DNA from: Halopseudomonas phragmitis
GTDB lineage: Bacteria; Pseudomonadota; Gammaproteobacteria; Pseudomonadales; Pseudomonadaceae
Assembly: GCF_002056295.1 (NCBI RefSeq)
Contig: NZ_CP020100.1
Coordinates: 3,309,501 to 3,373,500, forward strand
Direction: 5' to 3'
Length of the DNA stretch: 64,000 bases
Positions 8,318 to 15,747 of the stretch are shown one piece after another. The stretch's first letter is position 1, and every line of letters starts with the position of its first letter. Under the pieces are notes generated by a model. It was given only the letters and a program-made list of their open reading frames with translations. It did no database searches and was not told where the DNA came from. Position numbers and translations under genes: made by a program.

Positions 8318-9181
8318 TCAGCCTTCGCTGGTGCCGCGAGTGACCAGCCGGCCAGCCCAGGCCACCAGACGGTCGAGAATGAAGCCGACGATGCCGACGT
8401 AGAGCAGGGCCAGGACGATGTCACTGATCAGCGAAGCATTCCAGGCATCCCAGATGAAGAAGCCGATCCCTACCCCGCCGACCAGCATCTCGGCGGCGAC
8501 GATCGCCAGCCAGGACAGGCCGACCCCGATGCGCAGCCCGGAGAAGATATAGGGCGCGGCCGCCGGCAGCATGATTTTGACGAAGTACTCGATGCCGTTC
8601 AGACGCAGCACCCTGGCGACATTGCGGTAGTCTTCAGGAATGTTGCGGATGCCCACCGAGGTATTGATGATGATCGGCCAGATCGCGGTGATGAAGATGA
8701 CGAAGATCGCCGACGGATTACTGTCCTGAAAGCCGGCCAGCGACAGCGGCAGCCAGGCCAGCGGCGGCACCGTGCGCAGTACCTGGAAAATCGGATCAAG
8801 CCCGCGCATGGCCCAGGTCGACTGCCCTACCAGCACGCCCAGCCCCACCCCGGCCACTACCGCCAGGGCATAGCCGTAGGCGACCCGCTCCAGGCTGGCA
8901 AGAATCTGCCAGGCCATGCCGACATCGTTCCCACCATTGTCATAGAACGGATTGGCGATCAGTTCCCAGGTATCGCTGAACACTTGGGTAGGAGGGGGTA
9001 AGGCGCTCGCCGGGCTGGAGCAAAGCATTTCCCAGACCAGCAGGAACAGCAGGGTAATTGCTATCGGTGGTAACAGGTTGTGCAACCCGACTCGGCCAAG
9101 CCGGGCCATCCAGGCTGGTACCCGGGAAGCCGTTGATAGCGGTGCAGCACTCTCTGCTTCAATCTTGACGTTGGCATTCAT
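8318..9181 (-). CDS. nrtB: Nitrate ABC transporter permease
   Basis: 287 residues, a binding-protein-dependent permease of the NrtB/SsuC type. After a 30-residue cytoplasmic start there is a hydrophobic segment (about 37-52) and five more, with the ABC-coupling EAA-like loop replaced by the NrtB pattern around VARVLRLNGIEYFVKIMLPAAAPYIFSGLRIGVG. It forms the inner-membrane channel with NrtD. AAGGAG lies upstream of the ATG. The gene is separated from nrtA by 23 bases and from nrtD by 11, consistent with one transcript. Confidence 0.92.
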   Translation of the reverse strand: MNANVKIEAESAAPLSTASRVPAWMARLGRVGLHNLLPPIAITLLFLLVWEMLCSSPASALPPPTQVFSDTWELIANPFYDNGGNDVGMAWQILASLERVAYGYALAVVAGVGLGVLVGQSTWAMRGLDPIFQVLRTVPPLAWLPLSLAGFQDSNPSAIFVIFITAIWPIIINTSVGIRNIPEDYRNVARVLRLNGIEYFVKIMLPAAAPYIFSGLRIGVGLSWLAIVAAEMLVGGVGIGFFIWDAWNASLISDIVLALLYVGIVGFILDRLVAWAGRLVTRGTSEG

Positions 9182-9204
9182 GGGTCATTCTCCTTGCGAC
9201 AGAC

Positions 9205-10539
9205 TCAGGCCAGCGCTTTGATCGCCAGACTGTCGAGGTATGCCTGGGGGTTTTCAGGATCGAATACGGTGCCATCAAAGAAGGTCTCAACGCCGCGCGA
9301 GGTGGACGTCGGGATCTGTTCGGCCGGCACCCCCAGATCAGCGGCAGCTGCACGCCAGAGGTCTTCACGGTTAACCTGTTCGATCAGAGCATGACTATCG
9401 AAGTCGGCTGGCAAGTACCCCCAACGAATATCTTCGGTCAGGAACCACAGGTCATGGCTCTTGAACGGATAGGAGGCGAAGTCGTTCCAGTAGCGCATCT
9501 GGTGCGGACTGTTTTCCACCACGCGACCAGTGCCATAGTTGAAATTGCCCTTCATGCGCTCGACCACATCATTGAAAGGAGCGTTGATCCAGCGGCGTTT
9601 GGCACAAATACGTGCAACTTCCTCGCGGTTGGCTGGGTCTTCGCAATACATCTGCGCCTCCATCACTGCCTTGAGCAGTGCGCGGGTCGCATTGGGGTTG
9701 GCTTCAACCCAGTCGGCGCGCATCCCCAGCGCCTTTTCCGGATGGTTGTGCCACAACTCGCTGGTGGTCAGTGCCGTATAGCCGATCTTCTGGTTGATCA
9801 GTTGTTCGTTCCACGGCTCACAGACACAGAAAGTATCCATGCTGCCGACCTTCATGTTGGCAACCATCTGCGCCGGCGGCACCACTATGGTCGAGATGTC
9901 GCGATTGGGGTCGATGCCTCCGGCGGCCAGCCAATAGCGAATCCACAAGTCATGGGTTCCACCGGGAAAGGTCATGGCGGCATTGACTTGCTTGCCACTG
10001 GCCTTTTTCGCTGCCAGTGCGGCCTTGAACGGAGTACTGTCTACCCCAAGCTTGAGGTCGATATATTCCTGCCCAACTGAAATGCACTGCCCTCCCAGAT
10101 TCAGACGGGCCAGAATCACCATAGGCACCGGCACATTGTTCGGCGTCATGGCCCCCGAGGCGATCAGATAGGGCATTGGTGTGAGGATATGCGCACCATC
10201 GATCCCGTTACGCGCAGAACCCAGTACCAGATTGTCGCGGGTGGTACCCCAGGATGACTGCTTCAACACCTCGACGCCGGTCATGCCGTGCTTAGCGAAA
10301 AAGCCCTTTTCATCAGCGACGAACAGCGGCGCCGCATCCGTCAGAGCAATAAACCCCAGCTTGGCTCGGGTGGTTTCCGGCGCATCGCTGCCTGCGGCCC
10401 AGGCCGCCGAGCGCAGGCCCGGGGCCATGCCGCCGAGTAACGCGGCGCCACCAACGGCGGCAATAGAATATTTGAGAAAGTCACGGCGCTTGAGATTGAC
10501 GCTGGCCTGGCTGGTTGGCTTGATCGGTTTGTCGTCCAT
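9205..10539 (-). CDS. nrtA: Nitrate ABC transporter substrate-binding protein, Tat-exported
   Basis: 444 residues from the ATG at 10539, chosen because AGGGGA precedes it at about seven bases; a longer frame to 10587 has no ribosome site and would run into the leader terminator. The N-terminus has a twin-arginine motif (KRRDFLK, residues 17-23) followed by a hydrophobic AAVGGAALLGG segment, so the folded protein is exported by Tat. The body is the NrtA/CmpA fold with LGFIALTDAAPLFVADEKGFF after the signal and PPAQMVANMKVGSMDTFCVCEPWN in the middle, where family members bind the anion. It delivers nitrate to NrtB. Bicarbonate-binding CmpA is the main alternative; the nasR gene and nitrogen-type promoter next door favour nitrate. 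Confidence 0.9.
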   Translation of the reverse strand: MDDKPIKPTSQASVNLKRRDFLKYSIAAVGGAALLGGMAPGLRSAAWAAGSDAPETTRAKLGFIALTDAAPLFVADEKGFFAKHGMTGVEVLKQSSWGTTRDNLVLGSARNGIDGAHILTPMPYLIASGAMTPNNVPVPMVILARLNLGGQCISVGQEYIDLKLGVDSTPFKAALAAKKASGKQVNAAMTFPGGTHDLWIRYWLAAGGIDPNRDISTIVVPPAQMVANMKVGSMDTFCVCEPWNEQLINQKIGYTALTTSELWHNHPEKALGMRADWVEANPNATRALLKAVMEAQMYCEDPANREEVARICAKRRWINAPFNDVVERMKGNFNYGTGRVVENSPHQMRYWNDFASYPFKSHDLWFLTEDIRWGYLPADFDSHALIEQVNREDLWRAAAADLGVPAEQIPTSTSRGVETFFDGTVFDPENPQAYLDSLAIKALA

Positions 10540-10564
10540 TGCACATTCCCCTGAAAAGCACGCA

Positions 10565-10621
10565 TAAAAAACGGCGCCCCCTCGCACCTGGCCCTATGGC
10601 CGAGGTGGAGGTGGACGCCGT
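10565..10621 (-). terminator. Leader terminator in front of nrtA (antitermination site)
   Basis: Minus strand: AACGGCG at about 10622-10616 pairs with CGCCGTT at about 10576-10570, enclosing a GC-rich arm with a nested CACCT...AGGTG hairpin, and the stem runs into six T just before the nrtA ribosome site. A strong terminator ahead of the first gene is the hallmark of NasR-type control, where the nitrate-bound ANTAR protein lets polymerase through. The nested GGC-CATAGG-GCC hairpin could be one hexanucleotide-loop target. A second hexaloop hairpin is not clear to me. Confidence 0.75.
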
Positions 10622-10673
10622 TGCCCTTAGTCAATTGTGTAGAGGTCTAATGGTCTTGACCTGACGGTCTCAA

Positions 10674-10689
10674 AGCAGGTTGCGTGCCA
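10674..10689 (-). promoter_or_regulatory. Sigma-54 (RpoN) promoter for nrtABD
   Basis: Minus-strand TGGCACG-CAAC-CTGCT, one mismatch from the -24/-12 consensus TGGCACG-N4-TTGCW. Transcription would start near 10663, giving a leader of about 124 bases that contains the terminator hairpin. Confidence 0.75.
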
Positions 10690-10807
10690 GTTAACGGTTA
10701 GCTCAGAAAAACTCTCGACAGTTTAAAGACTTATCAACCCTGGCCAAGTGCCGGCAATATGCCCTGACTCCAACCTACGCACTCTAAGAGAGCGCCGGCA
10801 GGGCAAA

Positions 10808-10824
10808 TGCGCAACCAGCGTGCA
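10808..10824. promoter_or_regulatory. Candidate NtrC binding site upstream of nrtA
   Basis: TGCGCAACCAGCGTGCA resembles the NtrC palindrome TGCACC-N5-GGTGCA (about 9 of 12 arm bases). It lies roughly 145-160 bases upstream of the predicted nrtA start point, the usual distance for an enhancer of a sigma-54 promoter. Confidence 0.45.
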
Positions 10825-10836
10825 AAAATGCCTCGC

Positions 10837-12126
10837 TTATCCGGCCTTCACCCGCGTGCTGGCGTTTGGCATAAGATCCGCCAGGCTGAGCACTGCCTGA
10901 GCCACATCAGCCAGCCGCTGACTCCGCTCCATGGCAGCATTTTGAAGTATCCGGTAGGACGCTTCCTCATCAAGCCCATGACGCGACATCAACACCCCCT
11001 TGGCCCGCTCAATCAACTTGCGCTCATTCAACGAGCTGCGAGCGTTATCCAGCTCCTCAGCCAGCATCTGCAAACGCTGATTCTGTTCGTGCAAAAGATC
11101 CAGCACCGAGCGATTGAGCTGCTGGCCCATGGTGTCGCCCGGAGCACCATCCAGTTCAGTGGCCTGCACGTTGAATAACCGGGTCCCTGGTGGGTCGCTG
11201 GCATCATCAAACTGATCAAGCCGCTCAAGCAGACAACGGTGATTATCAAGATCAGCCTGGGCCTGGCGGATTTTCTGCTGACACAGTTGCTGCAATCTCT
11301 CGGTCAACAGGTCTTCAACCTGCTTCATGGCATCGATACGGCGGGTCGTCAGTTCAAACCAGGGCTCACCCAGACTGACCTCCAGCGGCTGCCCCGGCAG
11401 ACTGCGCGCGGCGACCAGGCGCAAGCGGGCAATTTCAGCTTCGACCGGATCGGTGCAGAGCTGATGCCAGGCATTGAGCGCGGGCTTGTCGGCATAGTCG
11501 CAAAAGATCGCGAAGCAGCGCTGCTGGCCCTCGCCCAGATACTGCAGGCGTTCGAGCTGTTCCAGATCGAACAGCCCCGAGGCGAAACCTGCAACTCCGG
11601 TGGCTCGTTCCAGCCCCGCCAACTCCTTACCCTGCATGAAATTGAACAGCGCCACCAGGCAACGTGTGATATCCGGATCGACGGAGGTATCGGCCGCCTC
11701 GAACACGACCGCCAGCAGCCCGCCAATCACCCGGGTAAAAGCCCGGGTAGACTCCTGAGGACTCAGGGCCTGATCGCGCACCCGACGGCGCAGACAGGCC
11801 AGCCCGTCAAGTCCGTGCAGTACCAGGGCAATACGGTTGAACAGACGGGCCTTGTCGGCTCCGCGTCCGGTCTCCGGGTCCATGCGATTGAAGCCTCGCC
11901 GCACCGACTGCTCAAGTCCACGGCTGTCGCTGGTCAACTGATCCAGCGGCTGGCGGAAGCGCTCTGCCCGAGCGCTGAGATACATATTGGAAAAACCGCG
12001 CTCACGCTGGAGCGCATGCACCAGCCGGCTGATGCCGCCGACCAGCTCACAGGTCAGCTCCAGCGCGATCAGCCCCTGCATTTCGCTGCGCCGGGCTGCC
12101 AGCATGAACCCCAATACCGTCGCCAT
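10837..12126 (-). CDS. nasR: Nitrate-sensing NIT-ANTAR transcription antiterminator
   Basis: 429 residues. The N-terminal NIT domain (about residues 30-300) carries the characteristic LVHALQRERGFSNMYLS near residues 35-51 and binds nitrate or nitrite. The C-terminal ANTAR domain (about 360-425) has LNERKLIERAKGVLMSRHGL and the ASYRILQNAAMERSQRL helix and binds RNA hairpins. This is the NasR architecture known from Klebsiella, which prevents termination in the leader of nitrate assimilation genes. The target is visible next door, the leader terminator at 10565-10621. NasR has its own sigma-54 promoter 40-55 bases upstream of the ATG. The usual regulators in this genus are NasS/NasT, so a NasR-type protein is worth noting. 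Confidence 0.9.
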   Translation of the reverse strand: MATVLGFMLAARRSEMQGLIALELTCELVGGISRLVHALQRERGFSNMYLSARAERFRQPLDQLTSDSRGLEQSVRRGFNRMDPETGRGADKARLFNRIALVLHGLDGLACLRRRVRDQALSPQESTRAFTRVIGGLLAVVFEAADTSVDPDITRCLVALFNFMQGKELAGLERATGVAGFASGLFDLEQLERLQYLGEGQQRCFAIFCDYADKPALNAWHQLCTDPVEAEIARLRLVAARSLPGQPLEVSLGEPWFELTTRRIDAMKQVEDLLTERLQQLCQQKIRQAQADLDNHRCLLERLDQFDDASDPPGTRLFNVQATELDGAPGDTMGQQLNRSVLDLLHEQNQRLQMLAEELDNARSSLNERKLIERAKGVLMSRHGLDEEASYRILQNAAMERSQRLADVAQAVLSLADLMPNASTRVKAG

Positions 12127-12164
12127 GTGCTTGCTCCCCTACCGTCGGGCTTTGAACAAGCACC

Positions 12165-12180
12165 AGCAATAGCCGTGCCA
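12165..12180 (-). promoter_or_regulatory. Sigma-54 (RpoN) promoter for nasR
   Basis: Minus-strand TGGCACG-GCTA-TTGCT is an exact match to TGGCACG-N4-TTGCW. It starts one base after the stop codon of the upstream ABC exporter gene and would start transcription near 12154, 28 bases ahead of the nasR ATG. Confidence 0.8.
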
Positions 12181-13980
12181 TCAGGCCATGATCGGGTCGT
12201 CCTCGCGGGCCATCCCGGTCTGCACCCGCCATTGAGCCGCGTAGAATCCATCCCTGGCCAGCAGTTCGGCATGGCGTCCACATTCGGCCACCCGGCCCTG
12301 CTCAATCACTGCGATCTGGTCTGCGTGCACTATGGTGGACAGCCTGTGGGCGATCATGATCACTGTGCGGTCATGGGCGATGCGCCGCAATGAACGCTGA
12401 ATCGCAGCCTCGGTCTCGTTGTCGACCGCGCTGGTGGCCTCGTCCAGCACCAGGATCGGCGGGTTCTTCAACAGTGCCCGGGCCAGTGACAGACGCTGGC
12501 GCTGGCCACCTGACAGCCGCACGCCGCGCTCACCGACCGGGGTGTCGAGCCCCTGTGGCAAGGCCTCGATAAACGCCCAGGCTTCGGCCTGACGGGCGGC
12601 GCTGACAATCTCCTCATCACTGGCATTGGGCCTGCCGTAGGCGATGTTGTCACGAATACTGCCCTCAAACAGATACACATCCTGGCTGACCAGCCCCACC
12701 GCTTGGCGCAGTGAACGCAGGCTGATCGCAGTCACCGGCTGGCCATCGATCAATACCTGGCCGCTCTGAGGGTCCTGAAAACGCAGCAGCAGCTTGATCA
12801 GGGTCGATTTGCCCGAGCCGGTAGCCCCGACCAGTGCCAGGGTGTGCCCAGCAGGAACCTTCAGATCGATCCCGTGAATGCCGCTGTTAGAGTTCGGATA
12901 CTGGAATGCCAGTTGCTGGAAATGCACCTCGCCACGCACCGGCTGGGCCAGATCAGGATTACCTTGGTCAGCCACCTGCACCGGTTCTTCCAGCAGGCCG
13001 AGAATCCGCCGGGTGCTGGCCATGGCCCGTTCGAACAGATCGATCACCTCGGCCAGTCCTGTCAGCGGCCACAACAGTCGCTGGGTCAGGAACACTAGTA
13101 CACCGTATGCACCGATGTTCAGATCGCCACTCAGTGCCTGCATGCCACCGATGGTGAAGGTGGCCAAAAAGCCGGTCAGCACCGCCATGCGGATCACCGG
13201 TATGAATGCCGAACTGACCCTGATGGCCTTACGATTGGCTTCAACATAGGCCTCACTGGCCTGGCGCAAACGTTCGGCCTCGCGGGCCTCGGCGGTGAAG
13301 CTCTTGATCGTGGCGATACCGTTCAGGTTGTTGCTCAGCCGACTGGCGATCTCCCCTACCCGCTCACGCACCTCGCCGTACAGCGGACCAGCCTTGCGCT
13401 GAAAGTAGAAACCACCCCAGATGATCAGAGGAATCGGGGTAAAGGCCAGCAGAGCAATCAGCGGCGAGATGAAGAAGAACACCGCGCCGACTGCCACCAC
13501 GGTTACCCCAACCTGAATCATGGCGTTGGCTCCGCCATCAAGAAACCGCTCAAGCTGGTTGACGTCGTCGTTCAGGGTGGCAACCAGATGCCCGGAGCTG
13601 CGCGACTCGAAGAAGCTCATATCCAGCCGCTGGGCATGCTCATAGGCATCCTGGCGCAGATCCGATTGCAGCCGCTGGGCCAGGTTGCGCCAGAGAACCT
13701 GATAGAGGTACTCGAAAATCGACTCACCAGCCCAGATCACGAAGGTCAACACCCCGAGTGCGATGATCTGCTCCTGCGGGGTAGTGAACCCCAGTCGGGC
13801 AACGAAGCTGCGCTCCTGGTTGACCACCACGTCGATAGCCACACCGATCAGAATTTCCGGAGCAATATCGAACAGTTTGTTGATTACTGAACAGGTGGCA
13901 GCGGCGATGATCCGCCGGCGGTATCCGCGGGCATAGCGCAACAGGCGTACCAGTGCGCTGAAGCTGTTGGTTTGATTCAT
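12181..13980 (-). CDS. Iron-regulated ABC exporter, fused membrane and ATPase domains
   Basis: 599 residues from the ATG at 13980 (an upstream ATG at 14031 would add a 17-residue basic extension with no better ribosome site). The first 330 residues hold six transmembrane helices of the type 1 exporter fold. The C-terminal domain has Walker [10 protein letters not shown], signature LSGGQRQRL and Walker [13 protein letters not shown]. The protein works as a homodimer or pairs with another half-transporter. The gene is divergent from fhuCDB, with a Fur box between them, so iron limitation probably induces both. Export of a siderophore or of a siderophore-related compound is an inference; lipid or drug export (MsbA-like) is the alternative. 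The nasR promoter begins at its stop codon. Confidence 0.85.
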   Translation of the reverse strand: MNQTNSFSALVRLLRYARGYRRRIIAAATCSVINKLFDIAPEILIGVAIDVVVNQERSFVARLGFTTPQEQIIALGVLTFVIWAGESIFEYLYQVLWRNLAQRLQSDLRQDAYEHAQRLDMSFFESRSSGHLVATLNDDVNQLERFLDGGANAMIQVGVTVVAVGAVFFFISPLIALLAFTPIPLIIWGGFYFQRKAGPLYGEVRERVGEIASRLSNNLNGIATIKSFTAEAREAERLRQASEAYVEANRKAIRVSSAFIPVIRMAVLTGFLATFTIGGMQALSGDLNIGAYGVLVFLTQRLLWPLTGLAEVIDLFERAMASTRRILGLLEEPVQVADQGNPDLAQPVRGEVHFQQLAFQYPNSNSGIHGIDLKVPAGHTLALVGATGSGKSTLIKLLLRFQDPQSGQVLIDGQPVTAISLRSLRQAVGLVSQDVYLFEGSIRDNIAYGRPNASDEEIVSAARQAEAWAFIEALPQGLDTPVGERGVRLSGGQRQRLSLARALLKNPPILVLDEATSAVDNETEAAIQRSLRRIAHDRTVIMIAHRLSTIVHADQIAVIEQGRVAECGRHAELLARDGFYAAQWRVQTGMAREDDPIMA

Positions 13981-14045
13981 TGGTTGACATCCGTGATTGG
14001 GGTGGCCGCGCGCACGCGCGTCAGGCGGCACATCCTACCTTTAAA

Positions 14046-14064
14046 CAAATTGATAATCATTATT
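14046..14064. promoter_or_regulatory. Fur box between the ABC exporter and fhuC
   Basis: CAAATTGATAATCATTATT matches the 19-base Fur consensus GATAATGATAATCATTATC at 15 positions, including the unbroken core GATAATCATTAT. It lies in the 135-base divergent promoter region and would let Fur with iron repress both directions. Confidence 0.85.
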
Positions 14065-14115
14065 GTTTTATTTAACCTTGCGCAGATTAATTGAATCACT
14101 CTGCGGAGTCCTTCC

Positions 14116-14883
14116 ATGTTCAGCCTCAACGCTGCCAGTTATCAGGTCAATGGCAAAACGCTGTTGCAGCCACTCAGTCTGGAGTTGGCTCAGGGCCAGG
14201 TTCATGGGCTGATCGGTCACAACGGTTCGGGCAAATCTACCCTGCTGAAACTACTGGCGCGCCAGTATAGCCCCAGCAGTGGTCAGGCTTGCTTCGATCA
14301 GCGCCCATTACCTGCCTGGGGGGCACGGGCCTTTGCCCGCGAGGTTGCCTATCTGCCCCAGCACCTGCCCAGCGCCGAGAACCTGACTGGGCGTGAGCTG
14401 GTCGAGTTTGGCCGTTACCCCTGGCGTGGCCTGCTCGGACGTCTGACCCGCGATGACCAGCAGCAGATCGACCGGGCTCTGGAACTGACCGATACCCAGG
14501 CCTTCGCCACCCGCATGGTCGACACCTTGTCTGGCGGTGAGCGTCAGCGCCTGTGGCTTGCCATGCTGCTGGCCCAGGGGAGCCGCTTCCTGCTACTCGA
14601 CGAGCCACTGGCGGCGCTGGATATCGCTCACCAGGTCGAGGTCATGAGCCTGGTCACAGGGCTCAGCCGCGAACTGGGGCTGGGTCTGGTCATCGTGCTG
14701 CATGACATCAATATCGCCGCCCGCTTCTGCGACAACCTGATCGCCCTGCACAGCGGCCAACTGCTGGCCCAGGGGCATCCCGAGCAGTTGATGGATCACG
14801 ATACCCTGCAGGATATCTACGGCATCAGCATGCAAGTCATCCCCCATCCCAGTGCCAACCACCTGGTCGCCCTGGCCCACTGA
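14116..14883 (+). CDS. fhuC: Ferric hydroxamate-type ABC importer ATPase
   Basis: 255 residues. Walker A GHNGSGKST (34-42), ABC signature LSGGERQR (138-145) and Walker B FLLLDEPLAALD follow the FhuC/FepC/BtuD pattern, with VIVLHDINIAARFCDNLIAL downstream. A GGAG sits eight bases before the ATG. It is the first gene of a three-gene operon behind the Fur box and supplies energy for iron-siderophore import. I name it fhuC because the permease partner is the double-length FhuB type; the exact siderophore is not visible. Confidence 0.88.
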   Translation: MFSLNAASYQVNGKTLLQPLSLELAQGQVHGLIGHNGSGKSTLLKLLARQYSPSSGQACFDQRPLPAWGARAFAREVAYLPQHLPSAENLTGRELVEFGRYPWRGLLGRLTRDDQQQIDRALELTDTQAFATRMVDTLSGGERQRLWLAMLLAQGSRFLLLDEPLAALDIAHQVEVMSLVTGLSRELGLGLVIVLHDINIAARFCDNLIALHSGQLLAQGHPEQLMDHDTLQDIYGISMQVIPHPSANHLVALAH

Positions 14884-14892
14884 CAGTTCCTC

Positions 14893-15747
14893 ATGCCACT
14901 ATTTGCACTGCGTTTTCTGTTGCTGTTCGCCTTGCTGCTGAGCACGATTACCCAGGCCAGCCCACGACTGGCCAGCCTCGACTGGACGCTGGGAGAAACC
15001 CTGGTGGCGCTTGGCGCACCGCCACTGGCGATGGCCCAGGTTGATGACTATCACGCCTGGGTCGGCGAGCCGCAGATGCCCGACAACGTGATCGACCTGG
15101 GCCTGCGCACCCAGCCCAACCAGGAACTGCTGGCCGCCTTGGCCCCTGAGCGCATTCTGATCTCGCAGATGTTCACCAACCTTACCCCCAGGCTAAGCCG
15201 CATTGCCCCGGTCGAGCTGGTGCAGCTTTACACTCCTGGCACCGATACCTGGACGCAAATGCTTGAACTGACCCGCGAGGTTGGCCGGCTGGCCGGCCGG
15301 GATCAGGCCGCCGAGCAGTTGATCGCCAGCACCCGGGCCCGAATCGACAGTCTGGCCGGGCAATTGAGCCGGCCACAGCGCCCGCTGCTGATCATTCAGT
15401 TCATGGATGCCCGCCATGTACGAGTATTTGGCCCCAACGGACTGTACCAGGTAGTGCTCGACCAACTCGGCCTGGACAACGCCTGGACTGGCGGCACCAA
15501 TGCCTGGGGTTTTGCACTGGTCAGTATCGACGCACTGGTAGGCCTGGATGCCCAACTGGTGGTAGTCGAGCCCAAGCCAGCCGGCGTCGAGCGCGAGCTG
15601 GCCAGCAGCGCACTGTGGCAACACCTGCCAGGCGTGGCAGACAATCAGGTCATCACCTTGCCTCCAGTCTGGAGCTTTGGTGCCCTGCCGTCCTGCCAGC
15701 GCTTTGCCGAACTGTTGAGCGCCGCCCTGGAGCAGGCCCATGACTGA
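14893..15747 (+). CDS. fhuD: Ferric hydroxamate-type periplasmic binding protein
   Basis: 284 residues with an N-terminal signal (FALRFLLLFALLLSTITQA, cleaved near residue 23) and the class III binding-protein fold: RLASLDWTLGETLVALGA, then DLGLRTQPNQELLAALAPERIL and VELVQLYTPGTDTWTQM. The middle LLIIQFMDARHVRVFGPNGLYQVVLDQLGL region and WSFGALPSCQRFAELL end follow FhuD homologues. It captures iron-siderophore in the periplasm and hands it to FhuB. It follows fhuC by nine bases and overlaps fhuB by eight, so the three genes are one unit. Confidence 0.87.
   Translation: MPLFALRFLLLFALLLSTITQASPRLASLDWTLGETLVALGAPPLAMAQVDDYHAWVGEPQMPDNVIDLGLRTQPNQELLAALAPERILISQMFTNLTPRLSRIAPVELVQLYTPGTDTWTQMLELTREVGRLAGRDQAAEQLIASTRARIDSLAGQLSRPQRPLLIIQFMDARHVRVFGPNGLYQVVLDQLGLDNAWTGGTNAWGFALVSIDALVGLDAQLVVVEPKPAGVERELASSALWQHLPGVADNQVITLPPVWSFGALPSCQRFAELLSAALEQAHD

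Noticed and set aside
7509..10539. Sulfonate/taurine or bicarbonate ABC transporter for the three-gene nrt unit
   Set aside because: The folds are shared, but the Tat-exported NrtA form, the nearby nasR and the sigma-54 promoter favour nitrate.
10540..10587. Upstream start of nrtA at 10587
   Set aside because: It has no ribosome site and would translate through the leader terminator; the Tat signal begins properly from 10539.
10640..10663. Hexaloop hairpin for the ANTAR protein near AGGTC...GACCT
   Set aside because: The best pairing has a ten-base loop, not six, so I do not list it as a NasR target.
11239..12393. Rightward frame of 384 codons opposite nasR
   Set aside because: Shadow of nasR; no domain and it crosses a gene boundary and a promoter.
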